DNA of 64,000 nucleotides. Source: Pulveribacter suum. GTDB lineage: Bacteria > Pseudomonadota > Gammaproteobacteria > Burkholderiales > Burkholderiaceae_C. Location of the stretch: positions 1,012,501 through 1,076,500 of the forward strand of contig NZ_CP027792.1 of NCBI RefSeq assembly GCF_003013695.1. The letters are read 5' to 3'. Shown one piece after another: positions 52,883 to 61,558 of the stretch. Every line of letters starts with the position of its first letter. The first letter of the stretch is position 1. The translations under genes were made by a program, and so were the position numbers. The notes beneath the pieces were generated by a model. The model saw only the letters and a list, made by a program, of their open reading frames with translations, was not told where the DNA came from and made no database searches.

Positions 52883-54025
52883 TCAGGCCAGCAGCGCCTG
52901 GGCGAATTCGCGGGCGCTGAAGGTTTCCAGGTCTTCCACGCGCTCGCCCACGCCGATGAAATAGACCGGGATCGGCCGCTCCTGCGCGATGGCCGCCAGC
53001 ACGCCGCCCTTGGCCGTGCCGTCCAGCTTGGTCACGATCAGGCCGGTGAGCGAGAGCGCATCGTCGAAGGCGCGCACCTGGGCCAGCGCGTTCTGGCCGG
53101 TGTTGCCGTCGATGACCAGCAGCACCTCGTGCGGCGCGCCGGCGTCGGCCTTGGCGATCACGCGGCGGATCTTTTGCAGCTCCTGCATCAGGTGCAGTTG
53201 CGTGGGCAGGCGGCCGGCGGTGTCCACCAGCACCACGTCCTTGCCGCGGGCGCGCCCGGCGCTCACGGCGTCAAAACTGACGGCGGCCGGGTCGCCCCCC
53301 TCCTGGCTGACGATCTCCACCGTATTGCGCGTGGCCCACACGCCCAGCTGCTCGCGCGCGGCGGCGCGGAAGGTGTCGGCCGCGGCCAGCAGCACGCTCT
53401 GGCCGTGGTCGGCCAGGTGGCGGGTGAGCTTGCCGATGGAGGTGGTCTTGCCCGCGCCGTTGACGCCGGCGACCATGACCACGGTGGGTGTGTGCTCGCC
53501 GATGACCAGGGGCTTTTCCAGCGGGCGCAGCAGGTCGGCCAGGGCGTCGGCCAGCAGCGCCTTGACGGCGGCGGGCTCGGTGGTCTTGGTCTCCTTCACC
53601 CGGCGCTTGAGGTCTTGCAGCAGGTGCTGGGTGGCGCGCACGCCGGTGTCGGCCATCAGCAGGGCCTCTTCCAGCTCCTCGTACAGCGCGTCATTGATCT
53701 GCGTGCCGGTGAAGACGGTGGTGATGCTGGTGCCGGTTTTCTTCAGGCCGGTCTTCAGCCGCTCCACCCAGTGCTGGCGCGCGGCGCCGGCGGGCAGGGG
53801 CTTGTCCATGGGCTCGGCCACGGCCGGCGGGGCGCTGGGGGCGCCGGTGCCAAAGGACTTGCGCAGCCAGGCCATGGCACCGGCGCTCTCCGGCGCGGCG
53901 GGTGCGGCGGGCGTAGCAAGAGCAGCGGGCGCGGGGGCCGGGACGGGTGCGGCGGCCGGGGCGGGCGGCAGGGGCGCCTCGGCAGGGATGTCGTCGGGTG
54001 TTTTTTTCTTGAAGAAGCTGAACAT
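52883..54025 (-). CDS. ftsY: Signal recognition particle receptor FtsY
   Basis: The product has 380 residues. An acidic/Pro/Ala-rich A domain (about 1-80) precedes the NG domain. GTPase motifs are VNGAGKTTSIGKL (P-loop), DTFRAAAREQL, DTAGRLPTQLHLM and TKLDGTAKGG. FtsY receives ribosome-nascent chain complexes bound by Ffh at the inner membrane. The gene is divergent from the M16 protease pair, 29 bases away. In many bacteria ftsY lies next to rsmD, and here rsmD is three genes further along. Confidence 0.96.
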   Translation of the reverse strand: MFSFFKKKTPDDIPAEAPLPPAPAAAPVPAPAPAALATPAAPAAPESAGAMAWLRKSFGTGAPSAPPAVAEPMDKPLPAGAARQHWVERLKTGLKKTGTSITTVFTGTQINDALYEELEEALLMADTGVRATQHLLQDLKRRVKETKTTEPAAVKALLADALADLLRPLEKPLVIGEHTPTVVMVAGVNGAGKTTSIGKLTRHLADHGQSVLLAAADTFRAAAREQLGVWATRNTVEIVSQEGGDPAAVSFDAVSAGRARGKDVVLVDTAGRLPTQLHLMQELQKIRRVIAKADAGAPHEVLLVIDGNTGQNALAQVRAFDDALSLTGLIVTKLDGTAKGGVLAAIAQERPIPVYFIGVGERVEDLETFSAREFAQALLA

Positions 54026-54054
54026 TGGCGGGTTCTTAGAATCGCAGCCATTCT

Positions 54055-55497
54055 ATGAAACGCGCTCTCACCCTTCTTGCCCTGCTGGCGGGCATGCACG
54101 CCCTGGCCCAGCAGCCCGCGTCCCCCGCGCCCGTTCATCCGCCGGCGTCCGAATCGGCCAAGGCCACTGGCGCGCAGCAGTTCACCTTGCAGAACGGCAT
54201 GCAGCTCATCGTGCAGCCGGACCGGCGCGCGCCTACCGCGGTGCACATGGTGTGGCTGCGTGTGGGCTCCATGGACGAGGTGGACGGCACCTCGGGCGTG
54301 GCCCACGTGCTGGAGCACATGATGTTCAAGGGTTCCAAGACGCTGCCCCCGGGCGAGTTCTCGCGCCGCGTGGCGGCCTTAGGGGGGCAGGAGAACGCCT
54401 TCACCAGCCGCGACTACACGGGCTACTACCAGCAGATCCCCGCCAGCCGGCTGCAGGACGTGATGCAGCTCGAATCCGACCGCTTCGCCCACAACCAGTG
54501 GCCGGACGAGGAGTTCAAGCGCGAGCTGGAGGTGGTCAAGGAGGAGCGCCGCATGCGCACCGACGACCAGCCGCGCGCCTCCCTCATCGAGCAGCTGTAT
54601 GCCAGCACCTTCATCGCCTCGCCCTACCGCCGCCCCGTGGTGGGCTGGATGAGCGACCTGGACGCGATGACGCCGGGCGACGCGCGCGAGTTCTACGCGC
54701 GCTGGTACGTGCCCGCCAACGCCGTCATCGTGGTGGCCGGCGACGTGGAGCCGGCCCAGGTGCTGGCCCTGGCGCAAAAGACCTACGGCGCCATTCCCGC
54801 GCGCGCCGTGCCGCCGCGCAAGCCGCGCGAGGAGCCCGAGCAAAAGGGCATGCGCCGCATCGCGTTCAAGGCGCCGGCCGACCAGGCCTACGTGGCCCTG
54901 GCCTTTCGCGTGCCCGGCCTGCAGCGGGTCAGCGAGCTGGCCGCCACCGACCGCGACGCGCTGGCGCTGATGGCGCTGTCGGCCGTGCTCAGCGGCTATG
55001 ACGGCGCGCGGCTGCAGCGCGCGCTGACGCAAGGCGCCGACCGCGTGGCCGACAACGCGGGCAGCGACGCCTCCGTCGTCGGGCGCGGGCCGTCGCTGTT
55101 CCTGCTCAGCGGCGTGCCCGCCGCCGGCAAGAGCGCGCAGGATGTGGAAGCCGCCCTGCGCGCCGAGGTGGCGCGCGTGGCGCGCGAGGGCATCAGCGCG
55201 GCCGAGCTGTCGCGCGTGACCACGCAGTGGGCGGCCGGCACCATCTACGCCCGCGACTCGCTGCAGTCCCAGGCCAGCGACCTGGGCCACAACTGGGTGC
55301 AGGGCCTGCCGCTGGACGCCGACGAGCGATTGCTGCAGCTGCTGCGCGGCGTGACGCCGGCCGAGGTGCAGTCCGTGGCCGCGCGCTACTTCGGCGACGA
55401 CCAGTTGACCGTCGCCACCCTGGTGCCCCAGCCCATGGCCGCCCGCCCCAGCAAGCCCGCCCCGGACGCCGCCGCGCCCGAAGGCCGCCTGCACTGA
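54055..55497 (+). CDS. M16-family zinc protease, catalytic subunit
   Basis: The product has 480 residues. After a short signal-like N-terminus (ALTLLALLAGMHALAQQ) the inverted zinc motif HVLEH lies at 84-88, followed by the distal Glu in LEVVKEERRMRTDD. The fold continues with FRVPGLQRV-type segments of peptidase M16 (pitrilysin, insulinase, mitochondrial processing peptidase). The protein is probably periplasmic. The following gene encodes a non-catalytic paralogue; pairs of this type form heterodimers in other bacteria. The substrate is unknown. Confidence 0.92.
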   Translation: MKRALTLLALLAGMHALAQQPASPAPVHPPASESAKATGAQQFTLQNGMQLIVQPDRRAPTAVHMVWLRVGSMDEVDGTSGVAHVLEHMMFKGSKTLPPGEFSRRVAALGGQENAFTSRDYTGYYQQIPASRLQDVMQLESDRFAHNQWPDEEFKRELEVVKEERRMRTDDQPRASLIEQLYASTFIASPYRRPVVGWMSDLDAMTPGDAREFYARWYVPANAVIVVAGDVEPAQVLALAQKTYGAIPARAVPPRKPREEPEQKGMRRIAFKAPADQAYVALAFRVPGLQRVSELAATDRDALALMALSAVLSGYDGARLQRALTQGADRVADNAGSDASVVGRGPSLFLLSGVPAAGKSAQDVEAALRAEVARVAREGISAAELSRVTTQWAAGTIYARDSLQSQASDLGHNWVQGLPLDADERLLQLLRGVTPAEVQSVAARYFGDDQLTVATLVPQPMAARPSKPAPDAAAPEGRLH

Positions 55498-55523
55498 CAC
55501 CAAAGAAGAACAAGGGCACTGCC

Positions 55524-56903
55524 ATGTCTCTCCTGAAAACTATCAAAACAATAGCTGCTCGCGCTTGCCTGGTAAGCGCTGGAGCCATTTTTTATACCCA
55601 ATCGGCCTGGGCGCTGCTGCCCATCGAGCACTGGAGCGAGCCCAGCGGCGCGCGCGTCTGGCTGGTGCAAAGCCCGGCCATTCCCATGGTGGATGTGCAG
55701 GTGGACTTCGACGCCGGCACGCGCCGCGACCCGGCCGCGCAGGCCGGCCTGGCCAGCGCCTTCGCCCTGATGAGCAGCAAGGGCGTGCTGGCCGGCGCCG
55801 CGAGCGAGCCGGCGCTGGACGAAAACGACCTGGGCGAGGCCTGGGCCGACCTGGGCGCCAGTTTTGACGCCGGGGCCGAGCGCGACGGCCTGGCGTTTTC
55901 GCTGCGCTCGCTGACCGAGGCCGACTTGCTGGAGCGCGCTGCCCGCCTGGCCGCGCGCCAGCTGGGCCAGCCCAGCCTGCCCACCGCCGTCTGGCAGCGC
56001 GAGCGCGCCCGCTGGCAGGCCAGCATCCGCGAGGCCGACACCCGCCCCGGCACCGTGGCTGGCAAGGCCTTCGGCCAGGCCGTCTTTGGCAGCCACCCCT
56101 ATGGCCAGTTCGCCACCGCGCAGACCCTCTCGGCCATCGAGGTGGCCGACCTGCAGGCCTACCAGTCGCGCTACCTGCAGGCCTGCCGCGCCCGCGTGTC
56201 CATCGTCGGCGCCGTCACCCGCGCCCAGGCGCAGGGCCTGGTGCAGACCCTGCTGTCGCGCCTGCCTGCGGGCGACGCCGCCGCCTGCGCGCCGCTGCCA
56301 CCGGTGCCCGAGGTGCAACCGCTGGCACAGCCGGTGCAGGAAGACATCCCGTTCGCCTCGGCCCAGGCGCACGTGCTCATCGGCCAGCCCGGCTTCGTGC
56401 GGCGCGACCCGGACTTCCTGGCGCTGCTGGTGGGCAACCACATCCTGGGCGGCGGGGGCTTCACCTCGCGCCTGACGAACGAGGTGCGCGAAAAGCGCGG
56501 CCTGACCTACGGCGTGTACAGCCAGTTCAGCCCCGGGCTGAACGCCGGCGCCTTCGCCATCGGCCTGCAGACACGCCCCGACCAGGCCGCCCAGGCCGTG
56601 CAGCTGACGCGGGAGGTGCTGGAGCGCTTCGTTGCCGAAGGCCCGACCGAGGCCGAGCTGCGCGCTGCCAAGGACAACCTGGTGGGCGGCTTCGCCCTGC
56701 GCATCGACAGCAACCGCAAGCTGCTGGGCAATGTGGTCAACATCGCCTGGAACGATCTGCCGCTGGACTACCTGGAATACTGGACCGACCGCGTGGAGGC
56801 GATCACCGTGGCCGACATCCGCGCCGCCATGCAGCGCAAGCTGCAGCCCGCTCGCATGGTCACCGTGATCGTCGGCGCGCAGCAGCCAGGAGCCAAGCCA
56901 TGA
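55524..56903 (+). CDS. M16-family protein, non-catalytic partner
   Basis: The product has 459 residues. It keeps the M16 fold but the HxxEH zinc motif is missing: the corresponding region reads AGLASAFALMSSKGV. It retains the substrate-side segment GGGGFTSRLTNEVREKRGLTYGVYSQF (Arg-Tyr motif), as expected from the partner of a heterodimer. Residues 1-27 form an export signal whose codons (55545-55594) are a copy of the family repeat. It starts 26 bases after the catalytic gene and overlaps rsmD by ATGA. Confidence 0.9.
   Translation: MSLLKTIKTIAARACLVSAGAIFYTQSAWALLPIEHWSEPSGARVWLVQSPAIPMVDVQVDFDAGTRRDPAAQAGLASAFALMSSKGVLAGAASEPALDENDLGEAWADLGASFDAGAERDGLAFSLRSLTEADLLERAARLAARQLGQPSLPTAVWQRERARWQASIREADTRPGTVAGKAFGQAVFGSHPYGQFATAQTLSAIEVADLQAYQSRYLQACRARVSIVGAVTRAQAQGLVQTLLSRLPAGDAAACAPLPPVPEVQPLAQPVQEDIPFASAQAHVLIGQPGFVRRDPDFLALLVGNHILGGGGFTSRLTNEVREKRGLTYGVYSQFSPGLNAGAFAIGLQTRPDQAAQAVQLTREVLERFVAEGPTEAELRAAKDNLVGGFALRIDSNRKLLGNVVNIAWNDLPLDYLEYWTDRVEAITVADIRAAMQRKLQPARMVTVIVGAQQPGAKP
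55545..55594 (+). repeat. Family repeat copy inside an M16 signal peptide
   Basis: AAAACAATAGCTGCTCGCGC, TTGCCTGGTAAGCGCTGGAG and CCATTTTTTAT reproduce the family repeat almost base for base, but with GAGCC for the usual GAGGCC (one base lost). It is read I-A-A-R-A-C-L-V-S-A-G-A-I-F-Y, in the same frame as the copy in sco1. Confidence 0.85.
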
Positions 56904-57508
56904 GCGCCGCACGCAAGAAAACCCCCGCCACTGCGCGCGTGCCCGGCCCGCCACCAGGCGAGGTGCGCATCATCGGCGGGCAGTGGAAGCGCTCCAAGCT
57001 GCCGGTGCCCGACAAGCCCGGGCTGCGCCCCACGCCCGACCGCGTACGCGAGACGCTGTTCAACTGGCTGGGCCAGGACCTGACCGGCTGGCATTGCCTG
57101 GACGCCTTTGCCGGCACGGGCGCCCTGGGGCTGGAGGCGGCCTCGCGCGGGGCCACGGCCGTGCTGCTGGTCGAGCACGACGCCGGCCTGTGCGCGGCAC
57201 TGGCCCGGGCCGCCGAGCGCCTGCGCGCCTCGGCCGTGCGGGTGCAGTGCGGCGACGGCTTGGCCGCGCTGCGCGCCGCGTCGCCAGGCAGCCTGCACCT
57301 GGTGCTGCTCGATCCGCCTTTCGGACGGACCGAGTTCTTCGCCCCGGCGCTGGAAGCCGCCGCGCGCGCCATCGCCGCGGAGGGTTTCATCTACCTGGAG
57401 GCGCCCAGCCTCTGGGGCCCGGACGCCCTGGCCGCCAGCGGGCTGGCGCTGCACCGTCATCTGCACGCAGGCGCGGTGCATGCCCACCTATTGCGTCGGG
57501 TGACCTGA
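56900..57508 (+). CDS. rsmD: 16S rRNA (guanine966-N2)-methyltransferase RsmD
   Basis: The product has 202 residues. RIIGGQWKRSKLPVPDKPGLRPTPDRVRETLFNWL is the typical N-terminus. The SAM motif is LDAFAGTGALGLEAASRG and the catalytic motif LLDPPFG (DPPF/NPPY type). It methylates G966 of 16S rRNA in the small subunit. The gene is coupled to the M16 gene by a four-base overlap. coaD follows, as in many genomes. Confidence 0.94.
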   Translation: MSAARKKTPATARVPGPPPGEVRIIGGQWKRSKLPVPDKPGLRPTPDRVRETLFNWLGQDLTGWHCLDAFAGTGALGLEAASRGATAVLLVEHDAGLCAALARAAERLRASAVRVQCGDGLAALRAASPGSLHLVLLDPPFGRTEFFAPALEAAARAIAAEGFIYLEAPSLWGPDALAASGLALHRHLHAGAVHAHLLRRVT

Positions 57509-57519
57509 CTTTCGCTATG

Positions 57520-57566
57520 CTTTTTATAGCTGTCCGCGCTGGCCAGGCAAGCGCCGGAGAGCGAAA
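57520..57566 (+). repeat. Family repeat copy, forward
   Basis: TTTTTATAGCTGTCCGCGCT and CAGGCAAGCGCCGGAGAGC. It fills the gap between rsmD and coaD. Confidence 0.8.
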
Positions 57567-57636
57567 TTGCTGTCAATCCCGCAGCCGGGCCGCATAATTC
57601 GCCGCACTCTCCGCGTAAGTAAATAAGGACTCCGCC

Positions 57637-58125
57637 ATGGCACACGTGATCGCCGTCTATCCCGGAACGTTCGATCCCATCACCCTGGGCCACGAAGACG
57701 TGGTGCGCCGCGCCGTGCAGCTGTTCGACGAGATCGTCGTGGCCGTGGCAGCCGGCCATCACAAGAAGACGCTGTTCACCCTGGAAGAGCGCATGACCAT
57801 GGTGCGCGAAGCGATGCAGCCCTTTCCCCAGGTGCGGGTGGAAAGTTTTTCCGGCCTGATGCGCGACTTCATCGTCCAGCGCGGGGCCAAGGCCATGGTG
57901 CGGGGCCTGCGGGCAGTGACCGACTTCGACTATGAGTTTCAGCTGGCCGGCATGAACCGCCACCTGATGCCCGAGGTGGAAACGGTGTTCCTCACGCCCA
58001 GCGACAAATACCAGTTCATCAGCAGCACGTTCGTGCGCGAGATTGCCTCGCTGGGGGGCGAGGTGGACAAGTTCGTTTCGTTGGAGGTGCAGCAGCGGCT
58101 GCAGGACAAGCTGCGCGGCGGCTAG
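57637..58125 (+). CDS. coaD: Phosphopantetheine adenylyltransferase
   Basis: The product has 162 residues. AVYPGTFDPITLGHEDVVRRA holds the TxGH nucleotidyltransferase signature, VRGLRAVTDFDYEFQLAGMNRHL and YQFISSTFVREIASLGG are the other conserved segments. It converts 4'-phosphopantetheine and ATP to dephospho-CoA, the penultimate step of coenzyme A synthesis. The ATG at 57637 follows AAGGACT. A strong bidirectional terminator follows the gene. Confidence 0.96.
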   Translation: MAHVIAVYPGTFDPITLGHEDVVRRAVQLFDEIVVAVAAGHHKKTLFTLEERMTMVREAMQPFPQVRVESFSGLMRDFIVQRGAKAMVRGLRAVTDFDYEFQLAGMNRHLMPEVETVFLTPSDKYQFISSTFVREIASLGGEVDKFVSLEVQQRLQDKLRGG

Positions 58126-58152
58126 GCGCAGCAGCGCTCTTGCAGCACAAAC

Positions 58153-58184
58153 AAAAAAGCCACCCGGCTACGGGTGGCTTTTTT
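58153..58184. terminator. Bidirectional terminator between coaD and the BON-domain gene
   Basis: AAAAAAGCCACCCG-GCTA-CGGGTGGCTTTTTT is a perfect 14-bp stem with A- and T-runs on both sides. It serves two convergent genes. Confidence 0.95.
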
Positions 58185-58201
58185 GTTGCAGCGGTCAGGC
58201 C

Positions 58202-58516
58202 TTACGGGCGGACCACCACGCTGTTGCGCACATCGCGGACGTGCTTGGTGTTGCGGGCGATAGCCTCGGCGCGCTCCTTTTCGGCCTGCGACTTGGCAAA
58301 GCCCGACAGCTGCACCGTGCCATTGAGCGTTTCCACGCTGATGGAGGTGGCGGCCACGTTCTTGTCTTCGGCCATCTTGGCCTTGATGGCGGTGGTGATG
58401 CCGGCGTCATCCACGTATTCACCCACGGACTGCTGCTGGCGTGCCACAGAGCAGCCAGTAGAGACGATGGTGGCGCCTGCCAGCATGGCAAAGGCAATGG
58501 CTCGTGCGTATTTCAT
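58202..58516 (-). CDS. BON-domain lipoprotein (OsmY-like)
   Basis: The product has 104 residues. The signal peptide ends in the lipobox IVSTGC, so it is probably lipid-anchored in the outer membrane. One BON domain follows: GEYVDDAGITTAIKAKMAEDKNV then VETLNGTVQLSGFAKSQAEKERAEAIARNTKHVRDVRNSVVV. BON domains bind phospholipid and occur in osmotic-stress proteins such as OsmY. AAGGAAATAACC precedes the ATG at 58516. It is the first of several minus-strand stress-type genes. Confidence 0.88.
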   Translation of the reverse strand: MKYARAIAFAMLAGATIVSTGCSVARQQQSVGEYVDDAGITTAIKAKMAEDKNVAATSISVETLNGTVQLSGFAKSQAEKERAEAIARNTKHVRDVRNSVVVRP

Positions 58517-58628
58517 GGTTATTTCCTTGACGGGTTGAAAAACAAAAACACGGGTGCGTGGAATATCCGCCTCGGCCTGTTGCACCCTCCGCTGGCCGGA
58601 CAGGGTTGGTTATGGGTTGCCGTCTCGC

Positions 58629-59210
58629 TCAGCGCTGCAGCCAGTCGCTGATCTCGTCGGCGTGTTCTTCCTCATCGGCCAAGATGCCCTCCAGCATGCG
58701 CCGGGTAGTGGGGTCCTTGTCGCCGATCAGTTCGACCATCTGCCGATACGACTCTACGGCGATGCGCTCTGCCACCAGGTTGGCATGCAGCATGTCGCGC
58801 AGATCGCTGGATTCGTCATAGTCGGCATGGCTGCGTTCCTGCAGGCTGCTGGGGCGGAAGTCAGGCGAGCCGCCCAGCTGCACGATGCGCTCGGCAATCA
58901 GGTCTGCATGGGCTGCCTCTTCGTTGGCATGCACCAGCAGCTCGTCAGCAATCGCTGGGGACTCCATGCCTTGCGCCGTGAAGTAGTGGCGCTTGTAGCG
59001 CAGCACACATACCAGTTCGGTAGCCAGCGCATCGTTGAGCAGCTTGATGATGTCTTCGCGCCATGGGCCGTAGCCGGGCGTCACGGCGCCGTCATCCAGG
59101 TTGGCCGTGGCCGCCTTGCGCAGCGCGTCTTCGTCCAGCTTCAAGGGCGTGTACTGGCCGGCAGCCGCTGGGTGGCTGCTGGTTGCGTCACTCTTGTGGG
59201 GTTTGTTCAT
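58629..59210 (-). CDS. Ferritin-like / bacterioferritin-type di-iron protein
   Basis: The product has 193 residues. Di-iron ligands appear in order: LNDALATELVCVLRYKRHYF (Glu), HANEEAAHADLIAERI (ExxH), LVAERIAVESYRQMVEL (Glu) and LADEEEHADEISDWL (ExxH). The disordered N-terminus of about 30 residues is Ala/His-rich. It probably stores iron or detoxifies peroxide, as bacterioferritin and Dps relatives do. Between BON and DUF883-like genes, it fits a stress group. The start at 59210 gives the complete fold. Confidence 0.85.
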   Translation of the reverse strand: MNKPHKSDATSSHPAAAGQYTPLKLDEDALRKAATANLDDGAVTPGYGPWREDIIKLLNDALATELVCVLRYKRHYFTAQGMESPAIADELLVHANEEAAHADLIAERIVQLGGSPDFRPSSLQERSHADYDESSDLRDMLHANLVAERIAVESYRQMVELIGDKDPTTRRMLEGILADEEEHADEISDWLQR

Positions 59211-59256
59211 TGTTCTTGCCTCGCCAGGGGTTTTTGGGCCGCTTTGCAACGGCGAC

Positions 59257-59667
59257 TCAGCGGTCGCTGCGGCGCGTCATGATCAATGCGGTGGCCAGGG
59301 CGGCACCAGCAGCGGCCGCCATCAGCATCGAACGGCCCGGCTGATCGGAAACATAGCGGCAGGTGGCGTCGGCCGCCTGGTTGAGCTGGCGGCGTGCACG
59401 CTCGCTGGTTTCGGCGGCGTAGTTGATACTGCGGCTGGCAAATTCCTGCGCCCGGGCAGCCAGGTCGTCAATGGCAGGGTCCACTTCGTCGCGCATGCGC
59501 TTGACGCCGCTCTCGGCCTTGTCCAGCGCGTCATTGGCCAGACGCCGGGTGGTGTTGACCGCCTCGCGGGCGCTGCTGGTCACGTTGTCTGCTGCATCGT
59601 GGGCAGCGGAAGCAGCCTTCTGCGCGGTGCTTTCGACGTTGTTCTGGGCGTTGTTCTGTGTGCTCAT
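59257..59667 (-). CDS. DUF883/ElaB-YqjD-like membrane-anchored protein
   Basis: The product has 136 residues. A long amphipathic, coiled-coil-like region (AASAAHDAADNVTSSAREAVNTTRRLANDALDKAESG) precedes a C-terminal hydrophobic helix, SMLMAAAAGAALATALIM, ending TRRSDR. E. coli ElaB/YqjD have this form: they anchor in the inner membrane, are stationary-phase expressed and bind ribosomes. AGGACAC lies upstream of the ATG. Relation to the family is inferred from layout, so the name is tentative. Confidence 0.7.
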   Translation of the reverse strand: MSTQNNAQNNVESTAQKAASAAHDAADNVTSSAREAVNTTRRLANDALDKAESGVKRMRDEVDPAIDDLAARAQEFASRSINYAAETSERARRQLNQAADATCRYVSDQPGRSMLMAAAAGAALATALIMTRRSDR

Positions 59668-59729
59668 GGATGTGTCCTAACTATCTGTCTGTTGGTTGTG
59701 GACCGTATCGGCCGGTCAGGCTTTCGCTG

Positions 59730-59894
59730 TCAGCCTCTGCGCATCAGGCTCAGGATGAAGGTCACCACGGCCATGATCACAAAGACGAAGAAAAGCACCT
59801 TGGCGATGCCCACGGCACCTGCCGCGATGCCGCCGAAGCCGAAGAGTGCGGCCACCAGTGCGATGACCAGAAAAACCACTGCGTAATGCAACAT
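59730..59894 (-). CDS. DUF1328 (YtjA) small membrane protein
   Basis: The product has 54 residues with two helices: [47 protein letters not shown] spans nearly the whole chain. It ends LSLMRRG. This is the DUF1328/YtjA family, stress-inducible in enterobacteria. A strong AGGAGG ribosome binding site is present 8 bases before the ATG at 59894. The function is not known. Confidence 0.9.
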   Translation of the reverse strand: MLHYAVVFLVIALVAALFGFGGIAAGAVGIAKVLFFVFVIMAVVTFILSLMRRG

Positions 59895-60047
59895 GAGACC
59901 TCCTGTTTGTCCTTGCCAGCACCCTTGGCTTGAGTGCATCGGGTGTGTGGTTGGACTGTAGGAGTGGTCAATTGCCGCAGGCGCCAGTGGCGGTCGTGCA
60001 GCCTTGTAGGACGCTACCGCCGCGGCGCGGCAAGGCGCTGCAGGCCG

Positions 60048-61406
60048 TCAGGCAGCAGGAGGCGGACCAGCGTGCGGCAGCAGCGCGCTGACAAGCGTGC
60101 CCTCGCCGGGAGCGGAACTCACCGTGAGCCGTCCACCCTCGGTTTCCACCCGGTGGCGCATGCCGCGCAAGCCATGGGACTCGGCGCCGACGGCGGCCGT
60201 ATCGAACCCCGCACCATCGTCGCGCACCTGCACGGAGGCATGGCTTTCATAGTTGTTCACGGACACCAGAACCTGGCTGGGGCTGGCGTATTTGCCGATG
60301 TTGGTCAGCGCTTCCTGCACCAGCCGGTAGACCGTGAGCTGGGCCGACTCCGACAGCGGTGCCTGCTCCAGCTGCGCATGCACGGGGATGCCGCTGCGCT
60401 CGGAAAACTCCCGCGTCAGGATCTCCAGCGAAGCGGTCAGGCCCAGGTTGGACAGCGAAGAGGGACGCAGGTCCTCGATGATGCGCCGCTTGAGCGCGAT
60501 GCCGCTGTTGAGCGTGTCCACCAGATGCTGCAGCCGCTCGGCACTTTCGGGCGCCGCCGGCTCCATGCGTGCCTTCAGGCGCGCCACGTCCAGCTTGGCG
60601 GCCGTGAGCAGGGCGCCCAGCTCGTCGTGCAGCTCGCGCGCCAGGTGGGCGCGCTCCTCCTCGCGAATCTGCTGCAGATGGTGAGCCAGCTCGGATAGTG
60701 ACGCGGTGCGCTCACGCACCAGCTGCTCCAGCCGGTCGCGCTCGCGTGCCAGCACCTGCTGTTCGCGTACGTCGGATTCGCGCAGCGCCCGGCTGTTGCG
60801 CAGGTACAGGTAGAAAGCCAGCAGGCCCACCGCGGCTGCGGCGGCAATGCCCATGCGCGAGAGCGTCAGGGAATGCTGGATTTCCTCGGTGCTGAGCGTG
60901 ATCTGCTGCGTGCTGCGCTCCAGCATGCGCGTGATGGTGCTGCGGATGGCATCCATGTCCTCGCGCCCCTCGTCGGTGGACAGGACGAAGCGCCAGGATT
61001 CGGCCTCCGCATCCTGGTGGCGCAGCTTCAGCGTCAGCTCCATTTCCGACAGTTTGCGCTCGATCAGCTGGAGCAGCTGCGCCAGCTCCTTCTGTCCCTG
61101 CGATTGACGGGTGTAGGTTTCCTGCAGCGTACGTACGCTGGCATTGATGGTAGAGACGGCCTGCTCGTAAGGTCGCAGGTAACTTTTGTCACCCGTCAGC
61201 AAAAAGCCACGCTGGCCCGTCTCGGCGTTGAGCATGCCTTGCAGCACCTGATCCAGGGCCGCGCGCGCGGCGTGCGAGCGCCCCAGGGCCTCGACGGCCT
61301 CCACCGAGCGCTTGTAACCCATCTCGTTGACATACACCATCACCACCACTGCCAGCAGCGCCAGCGGCAGGCTGAGGGCAATCGCGCGCAGCCGGGACCA
61401 ATTCAC
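60048..61406 (-). CDS. CHASE3-domain sensor histidine kinase (NarX/DegS-type HisKA_3)
   Basis: The product has 452 residues. Two transmembrane helices (about 8-27 and 186-202) flank a periplasmic CHASE3 domain with ETGQRGFLLTGDKSYL at 62-77. A coiled-coil linker leads to HisKA_3, AHLARELHDELGALL (His260). The ATPase domain has NIGKYASPSQV, DDGAGFD and GLRGMRHRVE, and it lacks the extra DHp of bigger kinases. The kinase is divergent from the NarL-type regulator, 152 bases away, and almost certainly its partner. The ligand of CHASE3 domains is generally unknown. Confidence 0.93.
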   Translation of the reverse strand: MNWSRLRAIALSLPLALLAVVVMVYVNEMGYKRSVEAVEALGRSHAARAALDQVLQGMLNAETGQRGFLLTGDKSYLRPYEQAVSTINASVRTLQETYTRQSQGQKELAQLLQLIERKLSEMELTLKLRHQDAEAESWRFVLSTDEGREDMDAIRSTITRMLERSTQQITLSTEEIQHSLTLSRMGIAAAAAVGLLAFYLYLRNSRALRESDVREQQVLARERDRLEQLVRERTASLSELAHHLQQIREEERAHLARELHDELGALLTAAKLDVARLKARMEPAAPESAERLQHLVDTLNSGIALKRRIIEDLRPSSLSNLGLTASLEILTREFSERSGIPVHAQLEQAPLSESAQLTVYRLVQEALTNIGKYASPSQVLVSVNNYESHASVQVRDDGAGFDTAAVGAESHGLRGMRHRVETEGGRLTVSSAPGEGTLVSALLPHAGPPPAA

Positions 61407-61558
61407 GATCGTTCTTCTCCGGGATGCAGCGGGACAGGGGACGGAAAGTGCATATGATTGACCTGTGCCGTCATGCTAGCTGCAAGTAGGTGGCGGCAGG
61501 CGCATCGGAAACCAAATCTCACGCGGGCACCTGTGGGTGGCCCGGGAAAGAAGACTCA

